From assembly GCF_031085155.1 (NCBI RefSeq), contig NZ_JAVHUL010000007.1, forward strand, positions 23,216 to 87,215: a DNA stretch of 64,000 nt, read 5' to 3'. Source of the DNA: Mesonia profundi. GTDB taxonomy: Bacteria > Bacteroidota > Bacteroidia > Flavobacteriales > Flavobacteriaceae. A program made the position numbers and the translations under genes. The number at the start of each line of letters is the position of its first letter. Within the stretch, counting starts at the first letter, position 1. Below the pieces are notes generated by a model, which ran no database searches, was not told where the DNA came from, and saw only the letters and a program-made list of their open reading frames with translations. Positions 1-8,562 of the stretch are shown here, piece after piece.

Positions 1-84
1 GTTAGCAGTTAGCAGTTAGCAGTTAGCAGTTAGCAGTTAGCAGTTAGCAGTTAGCAGTTAGCAGTTAGCAGTTAGCAGTTAGCA
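1..84. repeat. Perfect heptamer tandem array, 12 x GTTAGCA
   Basis: Twelve exact head-to-tail copies of GTTAGCA fill the first 84 bases. The array touches the window edge, so its true copy number may be higher. It lies 129 bp upstream of the M48 protease start codon. A period of 7 is not a multiple of 3, so copy-number change inside a reading frame would shift it; here the array appears to be intergenic, where it could only alter spacing or promoter activity. Confidence 0.95.
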
Positions 85-175
85 AAAATAAAATTTTTAG
101 TGTAAATTATTGATACTTCAAAAGAATAATTTAGATTACACCTTATTAATTATTTATTAAAAATTAGTGTTGCTA

Positions 176-210
176 ATTACACATTACTCATTGATCATTA
201 CTAATTACTT
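176..210. repeat. Degenerate heptamer array, 5 x ATTACTN-like
   Basis: Five consecutive heptamers read ATTACAC, ATTACTC, ATTGATC, ATTACTA and ATTACTT. They end two bases before the ATG of the M48 protease gene. The period matches the perfect GTTAGCA array upstream, and the two units share the pattern NTTANNN. This looks like an older, diverged heptamer array occupying the ribosome-binding region of the gene. Confidence 0.7.
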
Positions 211-212
211 TT

Positions 213-1451
213 ATGACTCCACAGCTGCTTTTTTATATTCTTATTGCAATTATTGTCTTCAACTTTATCTTTGATCAAGTTTTAGATGCGCTGAATGCGA
301 AACATTTTAACGATAAATTGCCCGAAGAGCTTGCAGATGTCTACAAAGACGCCGAGTATCAACGCTCGCAAGCCTACAAGAAAACCAACTACCAATTTGG
401 GATCATTACCTCTACTTTCTCTTTATTGCTCACACTGGCTTTCTTCTTTTTAGATGGTTTTGCCTATGTGGATGAGATGGCTAGAAACACCAGCGATAAT
501 CCTATTATCATTGCATTGGTTTTCTTCGGAATTATTTTATTTGCCAGTGATATTCTAACCACGCCGTTTTCGTATTACAGCACCTTTGTGATTGAAGAAA
601 AATTTGGTTTCAATAAAACCACTAAAGCCACCTTTTTTCTAGACAAATTAAAAGGCTGGCTGATGGGAGCCGTTCTTGGCGGAGGAATTCTTGCTTTGAT
701 TATTTGGTTTTATCAGCTTACCGGAAGTGATTTCTGGATCTACGCTTGGGCGATGGTTACTGTATTTTCTATAGTGATGAATATGTTTTATAGTAGATTA
801 ATTGTCCCGTTATTTAACAAACAAACTCCGCTAGAAGAAGGTTCTCTTCGACATAAAATTGAAGCTTACGCCAAAAATGTAGGTTTCCAAATCGATAAGA
901 TTTTTATTATTGACGGTTCCAAACGCAGCACCAAAGCCAATGCTTACTTTTCTGGGTTTGGGAAAGAGAAAAGAATTACGCTTTACGACACTTTGGTCAA
1001 CGATTTAGAAGAAGAAGAAATTGTAGCTGTTTTAGCGCATGAAGTAGGGCATTACAAAAGAAAACACATTATCTATAACCTAAGCTTAAGTGTGATCACC
1101 ACAGGAATCACCTTATGGGTTTTGTCACTTTTGGTTAATAATCCGCTGCTTTCCCAAGCTTTGGGGGTAGAAGAAACCAGTTTTCATATAGGTTTAATCG
1201 CTTTTGGAATTTTATACACGCCCATTTCAGAAATTACAGGTTTATTGATGAGTTTACTAAGTCGGAAATTTGAATATCAAGCCGATAATTTTGCCAAAGA
1301 AACCTACGCAGCTCTACCTTTAATTAGTAGTCTAAAAAAGCTTTCTAGCAACAGCCTCAGTAACTTAACTCCGCATCCGGCTTATGTATTTTTCCATTAT
1401 TCACATCCTAGTTTAGCACAACGCATTTTTAATTTAAAAAATAAGAGATAA
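213..1451 (+). CDS. M48 family metallopeptidase (Ste24/CAAX prenyl protease type)
   Basis: A membrane-embedded zinc protease of 412 residues. The zinc motif HEVGH is at residues 276-280, followed by hydrophobic helices and a C-terminal EYQADNFA segment that supplies the third ligand Glu, as in Ste24 proteins. Several membrane segments lie before the motif (about residues 5-20, 65-85, 98-120 and 150-205). The length fits the Ste24 family (about 410) rather than HtpX (about 290). In bacteria these enzymes are linked to membrane-protein quality control; a CAAX substrate is not expected. It sits 16 bp before the Rsh gene on the same strand. The start codon directly follows the degenerate heptamer array, and no Shine-Dalgarno sequence is visible. 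Confidence 0.93.
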   Translation: MTPQLLFYILIAIIVFNFIFDQVLDALNAKHFNDKLPEELADVYKDAEYQRSQAYKKTNYQFGIITSTFSLLLTLAFFFLDGFAYVDEMARNTSDNPIIIALVFFGIILFASDILTTPFSYYSTFVIEEKFGFNKTTKATFFLDKLKGWLMGAVLGGGILALIIWFYQLTGSDFWIYAWAMVTVFSIVMNMFYSRLIVPLFNKQTPLEEGSLRHKIEAYAKNVGFQIDKIFIIDGSKRSTKANAYFSGFGKEKRITLYDTLVNDLEEEEIVAVLAHEVGHYKRKHIIYNLSLSVITTGITLWVLSLLVNNPLLSQALGVEETSFHIGLIAFGILYTPISEITGLLMSLLSRKFEYQADNFAKETYAALPLISSLKKLSSNSLSNLTPHPAYVFFHYSHPSLAQRIFNLKNKR

Positions 1452-1467
1452 TTAGTACCTTAGACTT

Positions 1468-3678
1468 ATGATGACAGAAGAACAAATAAGCAAAGAGAAC
1501 AAGAAAATTGCTCGAGAATATAAAGAACTCTTACGCATTAGTTACCGCGCTTTAACTGATGAGGACAAAGTTCTCATTAGAAAAGCCTTTGAGGTTGCGG
1601 TAGATGCTCACAAAGAACAACGAAGAAAATCTGGAGAAGCCTATATTTTTCACCCTATAGAAGTGGCAAAAATAGTAGCTTCAGAGATTGGTCTAGATGC
1701 GACTTCTATTGCAGCTGCCCTTCTGCATGATGTGGTAGAAGACACGGTTTTTACGCTTCAAGACATGGAAGACATGTTTGGAAAGGTGGTCGCTAAAATT
1801 GTAGAAGGACTCACCAAAATAAGTGATTTAGAGCACGATAAAGATGTTTCGCTTCAGGCGGAAAACTTTAGAAAAATGTTGCTTACGCTGAATGATGACA
1901 TCCGAGTAATCATTATTAAAATCGCCGATCGACTCCATAATATGCAAACCATGGATTCTATGCGGGAGGATAAGCAGGTTAAAATTGCTTCAGAAACACT
2001 TTATATTTATGCGCCCCTAGCCCATCGTATTGGTTTATATAACATAAAAACCGAACTGGAAGATTTGAGTTTAAAATATACCGAACCAGAAATGTATAAG
2101 GATATTTTAACTAAAATAAAAGACAGTAAGGAAGAGCAAGACCTCTATATAAAAGATTTTTCTAAAGTAATTTCTGATACCTTAGATAAAGAAAATATAG
2201 ATTATGATATTAAGGGAAGACCAAAATCTATTTATTCCATTCGGAAGAAAATTTTAACGCAAAATGTAAGCTTCGATGAAATCTACGATAAGTTTGCCAT
2301 TAGAATTATCTACAAGGGTAAACCCGAAGAAGAGAAATTTTTAGCCTGGAAAATATACTCCATTGTCACCGATCATTTTCGCCCCAATCCCATTCGCTTA
2401 AGAGATTGGATTTCTTCTCCCAAAACTACAGGGTACGAAGCCTTGCACATTACGGTTATGGGCCCCAAAGGTCGCTGGGTAGAAGTACAAATACGCAGTG
2501 AGCGCATGAACGAGATTGCAGAAAAAGGCTACGCAGCACATTACAAATACAAACACGGTGCAAAACAAGAAGATGAAAACTTAGAGCAGTGGCTTAATAA
2601 ATTGCAAGAAGCCTTAGAAAATAGTGAAGGCAACGCGGTAGATTTTGTAAAGGAATTTAAACTCAACCTCTACTCTAAAGAAATTTTTGTTTTTACACCA
2701 AAGGGAGATTTAAAATCTTTACCCAAAGGTTCTTCCCCATTAGATTTTGCCTTTAGTATACATACCGAAGTAGGCTTAAAAACTAGAGGCGCCAAAGTAA
2801 ACGGCAAGCTGGTTCCGTTAAGTCATACCTTAAAAAGTGGAGATCAAGTAGAGATCATTACTTCTGAAAACACCAAACCCAACAACAATTGGCTGGACTA
2901 TGCCACTACAGCAAGGGCCAAATCTAAAATTAAAAATGCCTTAAAAGATGAGCATAAAGATTTAGCAGAAGATGGCAAAGCCATTTTGCAAAGAAAATTA
3001 CGCTCGCTTAAAGTGCCTTACAGCCCCCAAACCATTAACGAATTGGTTAAGTTTTTTAAACTCAAAACCAGTTTAGACCTATTTTACCGCGTAGGTATAG
3101 GGACTATAGATAATATAGCGCTTAAAGAATATAACGCTTCTAGAAGCAATGCCTTGGTTTCTTTCTTTAAAAGTAAGATGAGAAAACCAAGCGTTCCTGA
3201 AGAAGTGAATAAAGAGGAAATCACCACTAATTATGATTTGCTCGTCTTTGGAAAGGAGGAAGATAAGTTAGAGTATAAATTAGCGAATTGTTGTAATCCT
3301 ATTCCTGGAGATTCTGTATTTGGTTTTGTCACCGTTAATGACGGAATTAACGTTCACAAGAAAGAATGTCCTAACGCCATTCAGCTGCAGAGTAATTATG
3401 CATATCGCATTATGACGGCCAAATGGGTGGACTCTACTCAACAAGAATTTAGAGCGATCATTAAACTTACGGGATTAGATGATTTAGGCTTGGTAAGTCA
3501 GATTACCAAAGAAATTTCCAATAACCTCAATGTAGATATGCGTAACATATCTTTTGATAGCCACGACAGTGTTTTTCAGGGAAAAATTACCGTTATTGTA
3601 AAAAATAAGACGATTCTAAAAAAATTAATGACGCGACTTAAAAAAATAAACGGAATTGATAAAGTAACCCGTGAATAA
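1468..3678 (+). CDS. rsh: Bifunctional (p)ppGpp synthetase/hydrolase (RelA/SpoT homologue)
   Basis: Stringent-response enzyme of 736 residues in the cytoplasm that makes and degrades (p)ppGpp. An intact HD hydrolase site is visible (H62, then LLHDVVEDT with H87-D88). It is followed by the synthetase domain (GRPKSIYSIRKKI near 250 and TGYEALHITV near 322), a TGS domain (near 402-465) and a C-terminal ACT domain (near 660-736). Because both catalytic halves look complete, it should be bifunctional. The first two codons are both ATG; either could start. It lies between the M48 protease and the Fur-family gene on the same strand with short gaps, so the three may be co-transcribed. Confidence 0.97.
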   Translation: MMTEEQISKENKKIAREYKELLRISYRALTDEDKVLIRKAFEVAVDAHKEQRRKSGEAYIFHPIEVAKIVASEIGLDATSIAAALLHDVVEDTVFTLQDMEDMFGKVVAKIVEGLTKISDLEHDKDVSLQAENFRKMLLTLNDDIRVIIIKIADRLHNMQTMDSMREDKQVKIASETLYIYAPLAHRIGLYNIKTELEDLSLKYTEPEMYKDILTKIKDSKEEQDLYIKDFSKVISDTLDKENIDYDIKGRPKSIYSIRKKILTQNVSFDEIYDKFAIRIIYKGKPEEEKFLAWKIYSIVTDHFRPNPIRLRDWISSPKTTGYEALHITVMGPKGRWVEVQIRSERMNEIAEKGYAAHYKYKHGAKQEDENLEQWLNKLQEALENSEGNAVDFVKEFKLNLYSKEIFVFTPKGDLKSLPKGSSPLDFAFSIHTEVGLKTRGAKVNGKLVPLSHTLKSGDQVEIITSENTKPNNNWLDYATTARAKSKIKNALKDEHKDLAEDGKAILQRKLRSLKVPYSPQTINELVKFFKLKTSLDLFYRVGIGTIDNIALKEYNASRSNALVSFFKSKMRKPSVPEEVNKEEITTNYDLLVFGKEEDKLEYKLANCCNPIPGDSVFGFVTVNDGINVHKKECPNAIQLQSNYAYRIMTAKWVDSTQQEFRAIIKLTGLDDLGLVSQITKEISNNLNVDMRNISFDSHDSVFQGKITVIVKNKTILKKLMTRLKKINGIDKVTRE

Positions 3679-3682
3679 AGCT

Positions 3683-3690
3683 TAAATTTG
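3683..3690 (+). promoter_or_regulatory. Candidate -7 element TAAATTTG before the Fur-family gene
   Basis: TAAATTTG matches the Bacteroidota -7 consensus TAnnTTTG and ends 10 nt before the ATG at 3701. A transcript would then start only a few bases before the start codon, giving a nearly leaderless mRNA. The best upstream TTG is at 3656-3658, with a 24-nt spacer that is longer than usual, so support is partial. Confidence 0.4.
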
Positions 3691-3700
3691 CAACCAGCGT

Positions 3701-4156
3701 ATGGAAAGCACAAAGAAAGAAAATAACGACCAAGCAGTAGTTAAAAACGTATTTACCAAGTTTTTAGAGGATAAGAAACACCGTAAAACGCCCGAGCGTT
3801 TTGCTATTCTTCAAGAGATTTATGATAATGAGGAGCATTTTGATATTGAGACCTTATACATCACGATGAAAAATAAAAACTACCGTGTAAGTAGAGCTAC
3901 TTTATACAATACCATAGAGCTTCTTTTAGATTGCGGCTTAGTAAGAAAACATCAGTTTGGCAAAAACCAAGCACAATATGAAAAATCTTATTTTGATAAG
4001 CAGCACGATCATGTCATCTTAACCGATACAGGAGAAGTAATAGAATTTTGTGATCCAAGAATAGAATCCATTAAGAAAACTATAGAAGAAGTGTTTGATA
4101 TAGAAATTAGCAAGCATTCCTTATACTTTTACGGAAATAAAAAAACATCCAAATAA
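3701..4156 (+). CDS. Fur-family transcriptional repressor
   Basis: A 151-residue winged-helix metalloregulator. The DNA-binding part is at residues 28-80 ([15 protein letters not shown] and [19 protein letters not shown]). The regulatory metal site includes HDH in [17 protein letters not shown]. The usual CxxC of the structural zinc site, found shortly after HDH in Fur and Zur, is replaced by LTDT, leaving a single later Cys. It could be Fur, Zur or PerR in function; the sequence does not decide. The gap to purA is 7 bp, so the two are probably co-transcribed, an order common in this group. Confidence 0.88.
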   Translation: MESTKKENNDQAVVKNVFTKFLEDKKHRKTPERFAILQEIYDNEEHFDIETLYITMKNKNYRVSRATLYNTIELLLDCGLVRKHQFGKNQAQYEKSYFDKQHDHVILTDTGEVIEFCDPRIESIKKTIEEVFDIEISKHSLYFYGNKKTSK

Positions 4157-4163
4157 AAATTTT

Positions 4164-5438
4164 ATGGCAGTAGATTTGCTATTAGGACTACAGTGGGGAG
4201 ACGAAGGAAAAGGAAAAATCGTTGACGTACTCACTAAGAATTATGATATTATTGCACGATTTCAAGGAGGCCCAAATGCGGGTCACACCCTAGAATTTGA
4301 CGGCATAAAACACGTCTTGCATACCATCCCTTCGGGAATTTTTCACGATAAAACCATCAACTTGGTAGGGAATGGTGTGGTGATTGACCCTGTGATCTTT
4401 AATAAAGAACTGGACAATCTAAAACAGTTTAATATCGATATCGTTTCTAAGCTTTTTATCTCTAGGAAAGCACATATTATTCTTCCCACCCATAGGCTTT
4501 TAGATGCCGCTTCAGAAACGTCTAAAGGGAAAGCTAAAATTGGTTCTACCTTAAAAGGAATTGGCCCTACGTATATGGACAAAACCGGAAGAAACGGTTT
4601 GCGTATAGGAGATTTAGAAATGGACAATTGGAAAGAGAAATACCGTGCCCTAGCTAATAAGCACGAGTCTATGATTGCTTATTATAATGTAGATATTCAA
4701 TATAATTTAAAAGAATTAGAGAAAGAGTTTTTTGGAGCTGTGAAAGCCTTAAAAGAACTTAGATTTATAGATTCTGAAGAATATTTAGATCAAGCGCAGA
4801 AAAATAATAAAACTATTTTAGCAGAAGGAGCGCAAGGTTCGTTATTAGATATTGACTTTGGAACCTACCCTTTTGTAACTTCAAGTAATACTACCGCTGC
4901 TGGAGCCTGTACAGGTTTAGGCGTAGCACCAAATAAAATTAAAGAAGTTTACGGGATTTTTAAGGCGTACACCACGCGTGTGGGTAGCGGTCCTTTCCCT
5001 ACTGAATTGTTTGATGAAGACGGTGCCAGAATGGCAAAAGCAGGAAATGAGTTTGGAGCCACTACAGGAAGAGCAAGACGTTGTGGCTGGTTAGATTTAG
5101 TAGCTTTAAAATATGCCGTTCAAGTGAACGGGGTAACGCAACTCATGATGATGAAAGGCGATGTACTCAGCGGCTTTAAAACCTTAAAAGTATGTACTCA
5201 ATACAACTATAAAGGAGAAAAAATTGATCACCTACCTTTTAATATAGAAGAAGAAAATATTTCTCCTATCTATGAAGAAGTGAAAGGTTGGAAAGAAGAC
5301 CTTACACAAATGTCTTCGGAAGATCAATTCCCAAAAAACTTTAGTGATTACATCAAGTATATCGAAGACTTTATAGGCGTGCCTATTAGCGTAGTTTCTG
5401 TGGGGCCAGATAGAAAACAAACTATCATCAGGAATTAG
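4164..5438 (+). CDS. purA: Adenylosuccinate synthetase
   Basis: Catalyses the GTP-dependent joining of IMP and aspartate, the first committed step from IMP to AMP. The N-terminal signature LQWGDEGKGKIVD (residues 9-21) holds the catalytic Asp13 and the GTP loop. The family segments GPTYMDKTGRNGLR and TGRARRCGWLD are present further on. The length of 424 is normal. It follows the Fur-family gene by 7 bp and ends at a strong terminator. It competes for IMP with guaB at 40.6-42.1 kb, which commits IMP to GMP. Confidence 0.97.
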   Translation: MAVDLLLGLQWGDEGKGKIVDVLTKNYDIIARFQGGPNAGHTLEFDGIKHVLHTIPSGIFHDKTINLVGNGVVIDPVIFNKELDNLKQFNIDIVSKLFISRKAHIILPTHRLLDAASETSKGKAKIGSTLKGIGPTYMDKTGRNGLRIGDLEMDNWKEKYRALANKHESMIAYYNVDIQYNLKELEKEFFGAVKALKELRFIDSEEYLDQAQKNNKTILAEGAQGSLLDIDFGTYPFVTSSNTTAAGACTGLGVAPNKIKEVYGIFKAYTTRVGSGPFPTELFDEDGARMAKAGNEFGATTGRARRCGWLDLVALKYAVQVNGVTQLMMMKGDVLSGFKTLKVCTQYNYKGEKIDHLPFNIEEENISPIYEEVKGWKEDLTQMSSEDQFPKNFSDYIKYIEDFIGVPISVVSVGPDRKQTIIRN

Positions 5439-5458
5439 TAATAACTGAAAATAATTTT

Positions 5459-5486
5459 AAAACGCTCCATTTTTGGAGCGTTTTTT
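5459..5486 (+). terminator. Rho-independent terminator after purA
   Basis: A perfect stem AACGCTCC / GGAGCGTT with a six-base loop is flanked by A residues and followed by a T run. It lies 20 bp after the purA stop codon and closes the Fur-purA transcription unit. Confidence 0.9.
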
Positions 5487-5555
5487 GATTGAAGACAAAT
5501 GCTAGCTTAACATAGCATTCCAATTTAATGATTACTTTTGATAAAAATTAAAGCA

Positions 5556-7286
5556 TTGAAAAATCACCTTCTCTTTCTTTTTGGCTTTCTAGCTTTAGGA
5601 TTCTCACTTCAAGCGCAAGAGGATTCCAAAAAAATAGATTATACCAGTGAAAGATCTATTAAAAACGAAGAAAAATATCCAGGAGCTTTCTTATTGAGTA
5701 AAGTTACCAAACAAGTATACTTTAATCACGAAGGGATTGAGGTTTGGTGTGATCAAGCTATTTTTTATAAAGAAGACGATTTCTTTAAGGCCTTCGGAAA
5801 TGTAAAAATGGTTCAAGGCGATACCATTAATATGACGAGTGAATACGCCGAATACAATGGGAGAACAAAATTTGCTTTTGCCAGCACCAACGTATTTCTC
5901 ACCACTCCAAAAAATACGCTTACTACCGATACCCTCTTTTTTGACCGTACCAAACAACAGGCTTTTTACAGAAGTGGTGGAACGGTAAGAGATACGGCCA
6001 GCACCATTAAAAGTAGGGTGGGAAGATTTTTTATGGAAGAGGATAAAATTTCATTTATTCAGAATGTGGTAGTCACTAATCCAGAATACGTGATTAATTC
6101 CGAGCAAATCGATTTTTATTCAGAAACAGGGCATGCCTATCTTTTTGGACCTTCCACCATTAAAGGGGAATCCAGTGAAGTTTACTGTGAACGCGGTTTT
6201 TACGACACTAGAAATGATAAAGGTTACTTTGTCAAGAACTCCACGATTTATTACGAAAATAGAAAGTTACAAGGCGATAGTATTTACTTTAATCGGGAGA
6301 ATAGTTTTGCGTCTGCCACCAATAATATTAAAGTTACTGATACCGCCAACAAATCTCTTATTACAGGGCATTACGCCGAAGTGTTTCGAGCGAAAGATTC
6401 TGTTTTTATTACCAAAAGAGCTTTGGCCTCTATGAAGCAAGAGCAGGATTCTATCCACATTCACAGCGACACCTTAATGATTACCGGCAAACCAGAACGC
6501 CGATTAATTAGAGGTTATTACGATACGCGCTTGTACAAATCTGATATGAGCGGAAAATGTGATTCGGTGACCGTAAATGAATATACGGGCTTAACCGAAA
6601 TGATAGGAAAACCCGTGGTATGGACCAGCGACAATCAAATGACGGGAGATACGATTCATTTATTGAACAACGTAAAAACCAATCAGCTCGATTCGTTAAA
6701 AGTCTATGAGAATGCATTTATGATTCAAAAAGACTCCATTAGCGGCTTCAATCAGGTGAAGGGAAAAGAAATGATCGGTTTGTTTGAAGACAATGAAATC
6801 ACCGAGACCAATTTCATCAAGAATACGGAAACGATTTTCTACAGTAGGGATGATGATACTTCCCTTATCGGAATTGATAAAGCCATCTCCTCCTCCATCA
6901 AGATTCTCTTTGAACAAAAAGCCATCACCGATATTTATTATTACACCGATGTAGAAAGCACTTTATATAGAGAGGAAGACTTTCCCGAAAACGCTCGGGA
7001 GCTCAAAGGCTTCAATTGGCGTGGGGACGAGCAGTTACAAAAGAAAGAAGATTTGTTTATCAATGATCCTCCGCTAGATTTACCTAAAATACAAGGAATT
7101 CCGTTACCGGAAGAAGAGGAAGAATTTTTTGAAGAGAAAGGGGAAGGAGAAGAAGTTATCTTGAATAAAAACTCTAGACTTACCCCCCAACTACTTCAAA
7201 ACAGGGACAAAGACAGTGTTAAATTAAAAGAACCCAAAGTCCCTGAATTAAAGAAAGAGAAACCCGAGTTAAAGTCGAAGCCATGA
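5556..7286 (+). CDS. OstA-like protein (LptA/LptD N-terminal domain family), exported
   Basis: An exported beta-rich protein with repeated short strands such as QGDTINMTSEYAEYNGRTK and QGDSIYFNRENSFA. These are typical of the OstA/LptA jellyroll, which binds and transfers lipopolysaccharide in the periplasm. A signal peptide (KNHLLFLF to LQAQ) precedes the mature part, and the C-terminus is rich in Glu, Lys and Pro. There is no ATG start. Both in-frame candidates are TTG, at 5538 and 5556. The 5538 codon lies inside a good -7 element (TACTTTTG, 5533-5540), so 5556 is preferred; it yields 576 residues with a lysine after the initiator. The stop codon overlaps the next gene by 4 bp (ATGA). Confidence 0.85.
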   Translation: MKNHLLFLFGFLALGFSLQAQEDSKKIDYTSERSIKNEEKYPGAFLLSKVTKQVYFNHEGIEVWCDQAIFYKEDDFFKAFGNVKMVQGDTINMTSEYAEYNGRTKFAFASTNVFLTTPKNTLTTDTLFFDRTKQQAFYRSGGTVRDTASTIKSRVGRFFMEEDKISFIQNVVVTNPEYVINSEQIDFYSETGHAYLFGPSTIKGESSEVYCERGFYDTRNDKGYFVKNSTIYYENRKLQGDSIYFNRENSFASATNNIKVTDTANKSLITGHYAEVFRAKDSVFITKRALASMKQEQDSIHIHSDTLMITGKPERRLIRGYYDTRLYKSDMSGKCDSVTVNEYTGLTEMIGKPVVWTSDNQMTGDTIHLLNNVKTNQLDSLKVYENAFMIQKDSISGFNQVKGKEMIGLFEDNEITETNFIKNTETIFYSRDDDTSLIGIDKAISSSIKILFEQKAITDIYYYTDVESTLYREEDFPENARELKGFNWRGDEQLQKKEDLFINDPPLDLPKIQGIPLPEEEEEFFEEKGEGEEVILNKNSRLTPQLLQNRDKDSVKLKEPKVPELKKEKPELKSKP

Positions 7287-8476
7287 GAAAGGACTTTTTA
7301 ACCTATCAAGCACAAACCACTCCGCATCCTTTAGGAATCGAAGTGCAGTGTGCCAAAGGCTGTTATATTTATGATACTTCGGGCAAAAGCTATTTAGATT
7401 TTGTTGCCGGAGTTTCTGCTTGTAGTCTAGGCCATTTGCATCCTAAAGTAGTCGCTGCGATCAAAGAACAATTGGAGTTGTATATGCACGTCATGGTGTA
7501 TGGCGAATACGCTCAACTTCCCGCGATTGAGTTTTCTAAATTATTAGCTCAACATATCGAAATTGAAAATGCCACCACGTATATGGTGAATAGCGGCACC
7601 GAGGCAATTGAAGGAGCGCTTAAATTGGCGCGAAGGTATACAGGACGGCAAGAAATTATTTCGGCGCATCAAGCTTATCATGGCAATACGATGGGCTCTT
7701 TAAGTCTATCAGATTTTGAAGAACGAAAAAAACCTTTCTATCCTTTAATTCCGCAAATTAGCCACATTCGATTCAATGCGGTGGCAGATATTGAAATGAT
7801 TACCAGTAAAACCGCTGCGGTAGTCTTAGAAACCATTCAGGGGGGCGCAGGAATTATAGTGCCTAAAGACGGTTATTTACAAAAAGTAAAAAAACGTTGT
7901 GAAGAAGTAGGCGCTTTATTGATTTTAGATGAAATACAACCAGGGTTTGGGAGAACGGGACATTTATTTGCTTTTCAGAAATATAGCGTAGTTCCAGATA
8001 TTTTGGTCATAGGAAAAGGAATGGCAGGAGGTTTACCCGCAGGAGCATTCGTAGCAAGAAATGAGGTCATAAATACGTTAAGTGATGCCCCAAAAATGGG
8101 ACATATTACCACTTTTGGTGGAAACGCAATCATTTCCGCGGCAGCGCTAGCCACATTAAAAGAAATTACTTCCTCTAATCTTATGCAAGAAACCTTAGAA
8201 AAGGAAGCCTTATTCAAAGAATTATTGCAACATTCGCTCCTTGAAGAAATTCGTGGCATAGGATTAATGTTAGCTTTAATTGTTACTTCGGAAGAAGTTG
8301 CTAACCAATTGATTTTAAAGGCGCAAGAAGAAGGACTTATCTTATTTTGGCTTTTATTTGAAAAAAGAGCGGTACGCATCACGCCTCCCCTCACCATTTC
8401 TAAGCAAGAAATTAGAGAAGGTTGTAAAAAGATTATACATCTCTTAGATGAGATCGAAACCCAAGCTGTTAATTAA
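7283..8476 (+). CDS. Class III PLP-dependent aminotransferase (acetylornithine-type)
   Basis: A 397-residue fold-type I transaminase. Family motifs are visible: NSGTEAIEGALKLAR (cofactor phosphate binding), LDEIQPGFGRTG (the Asp that binds the pyridine nitrogen) and IGKGMAGGLPAGAF with the Schiff-base Lys. The closest named relatives by pattern are acetylornithine/succinyldiaminopimelate and 4-aminobutyrate aminotransferases. No arginine or lysine gene is nearby, so the substrate is open. It overlaps the OstA-like gene by 4 bp and is translationally coupled to it, a conserved-looking pairing whose logic is unclear. Confidence 0.9.
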   Translation: MRKDFLTYQAQTTPHPLGIEVQCAKGCYIYDTSGKSYLDFVAGVSACSLGHLHPKVVAAIKEQLELYMHVMVYGEYAQLPAIEFSKLLAQHIEIENATTYMVNSGTEAIEGALKLARRYTGRQEIISAHQAYHGNTMGSLSLSDFEERKKPFYPLIPQISHIRFNAVADIEMITSKTAAVVLETIQGGAGIIVPKDGYLQKVKKRCEEVGALLILDEIQPGFGRTGHLFAFQKYSVVPDILVIGKGMAGGLPAGAFVARNEVINTLSDAPKMGHITTFGGNAIISAAALATLKEITSSNLMQETLEKEALFKELLQHSLLEEIRGIGLMLALIVTSEEVANQLILKAQEEGLILFWLLFEKRAVRITPPLTISKQEIREGCKKIIHLLDEIETQAVN

Positions 8477-8562
8477 TTTGTTAACAACAAACAAAGGCTA
8501 GTGTTAGTTTTATTAAAATTACTGACTAACTTTAGTAATGTAGAAATATTAAACATTCGTGT

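Noticed and set aside
1-84. CRISPR-like repeat array
   Set aside because: Units are 7 bp with no spacers and no cas genes nearby; it is a simple tandem repeat.
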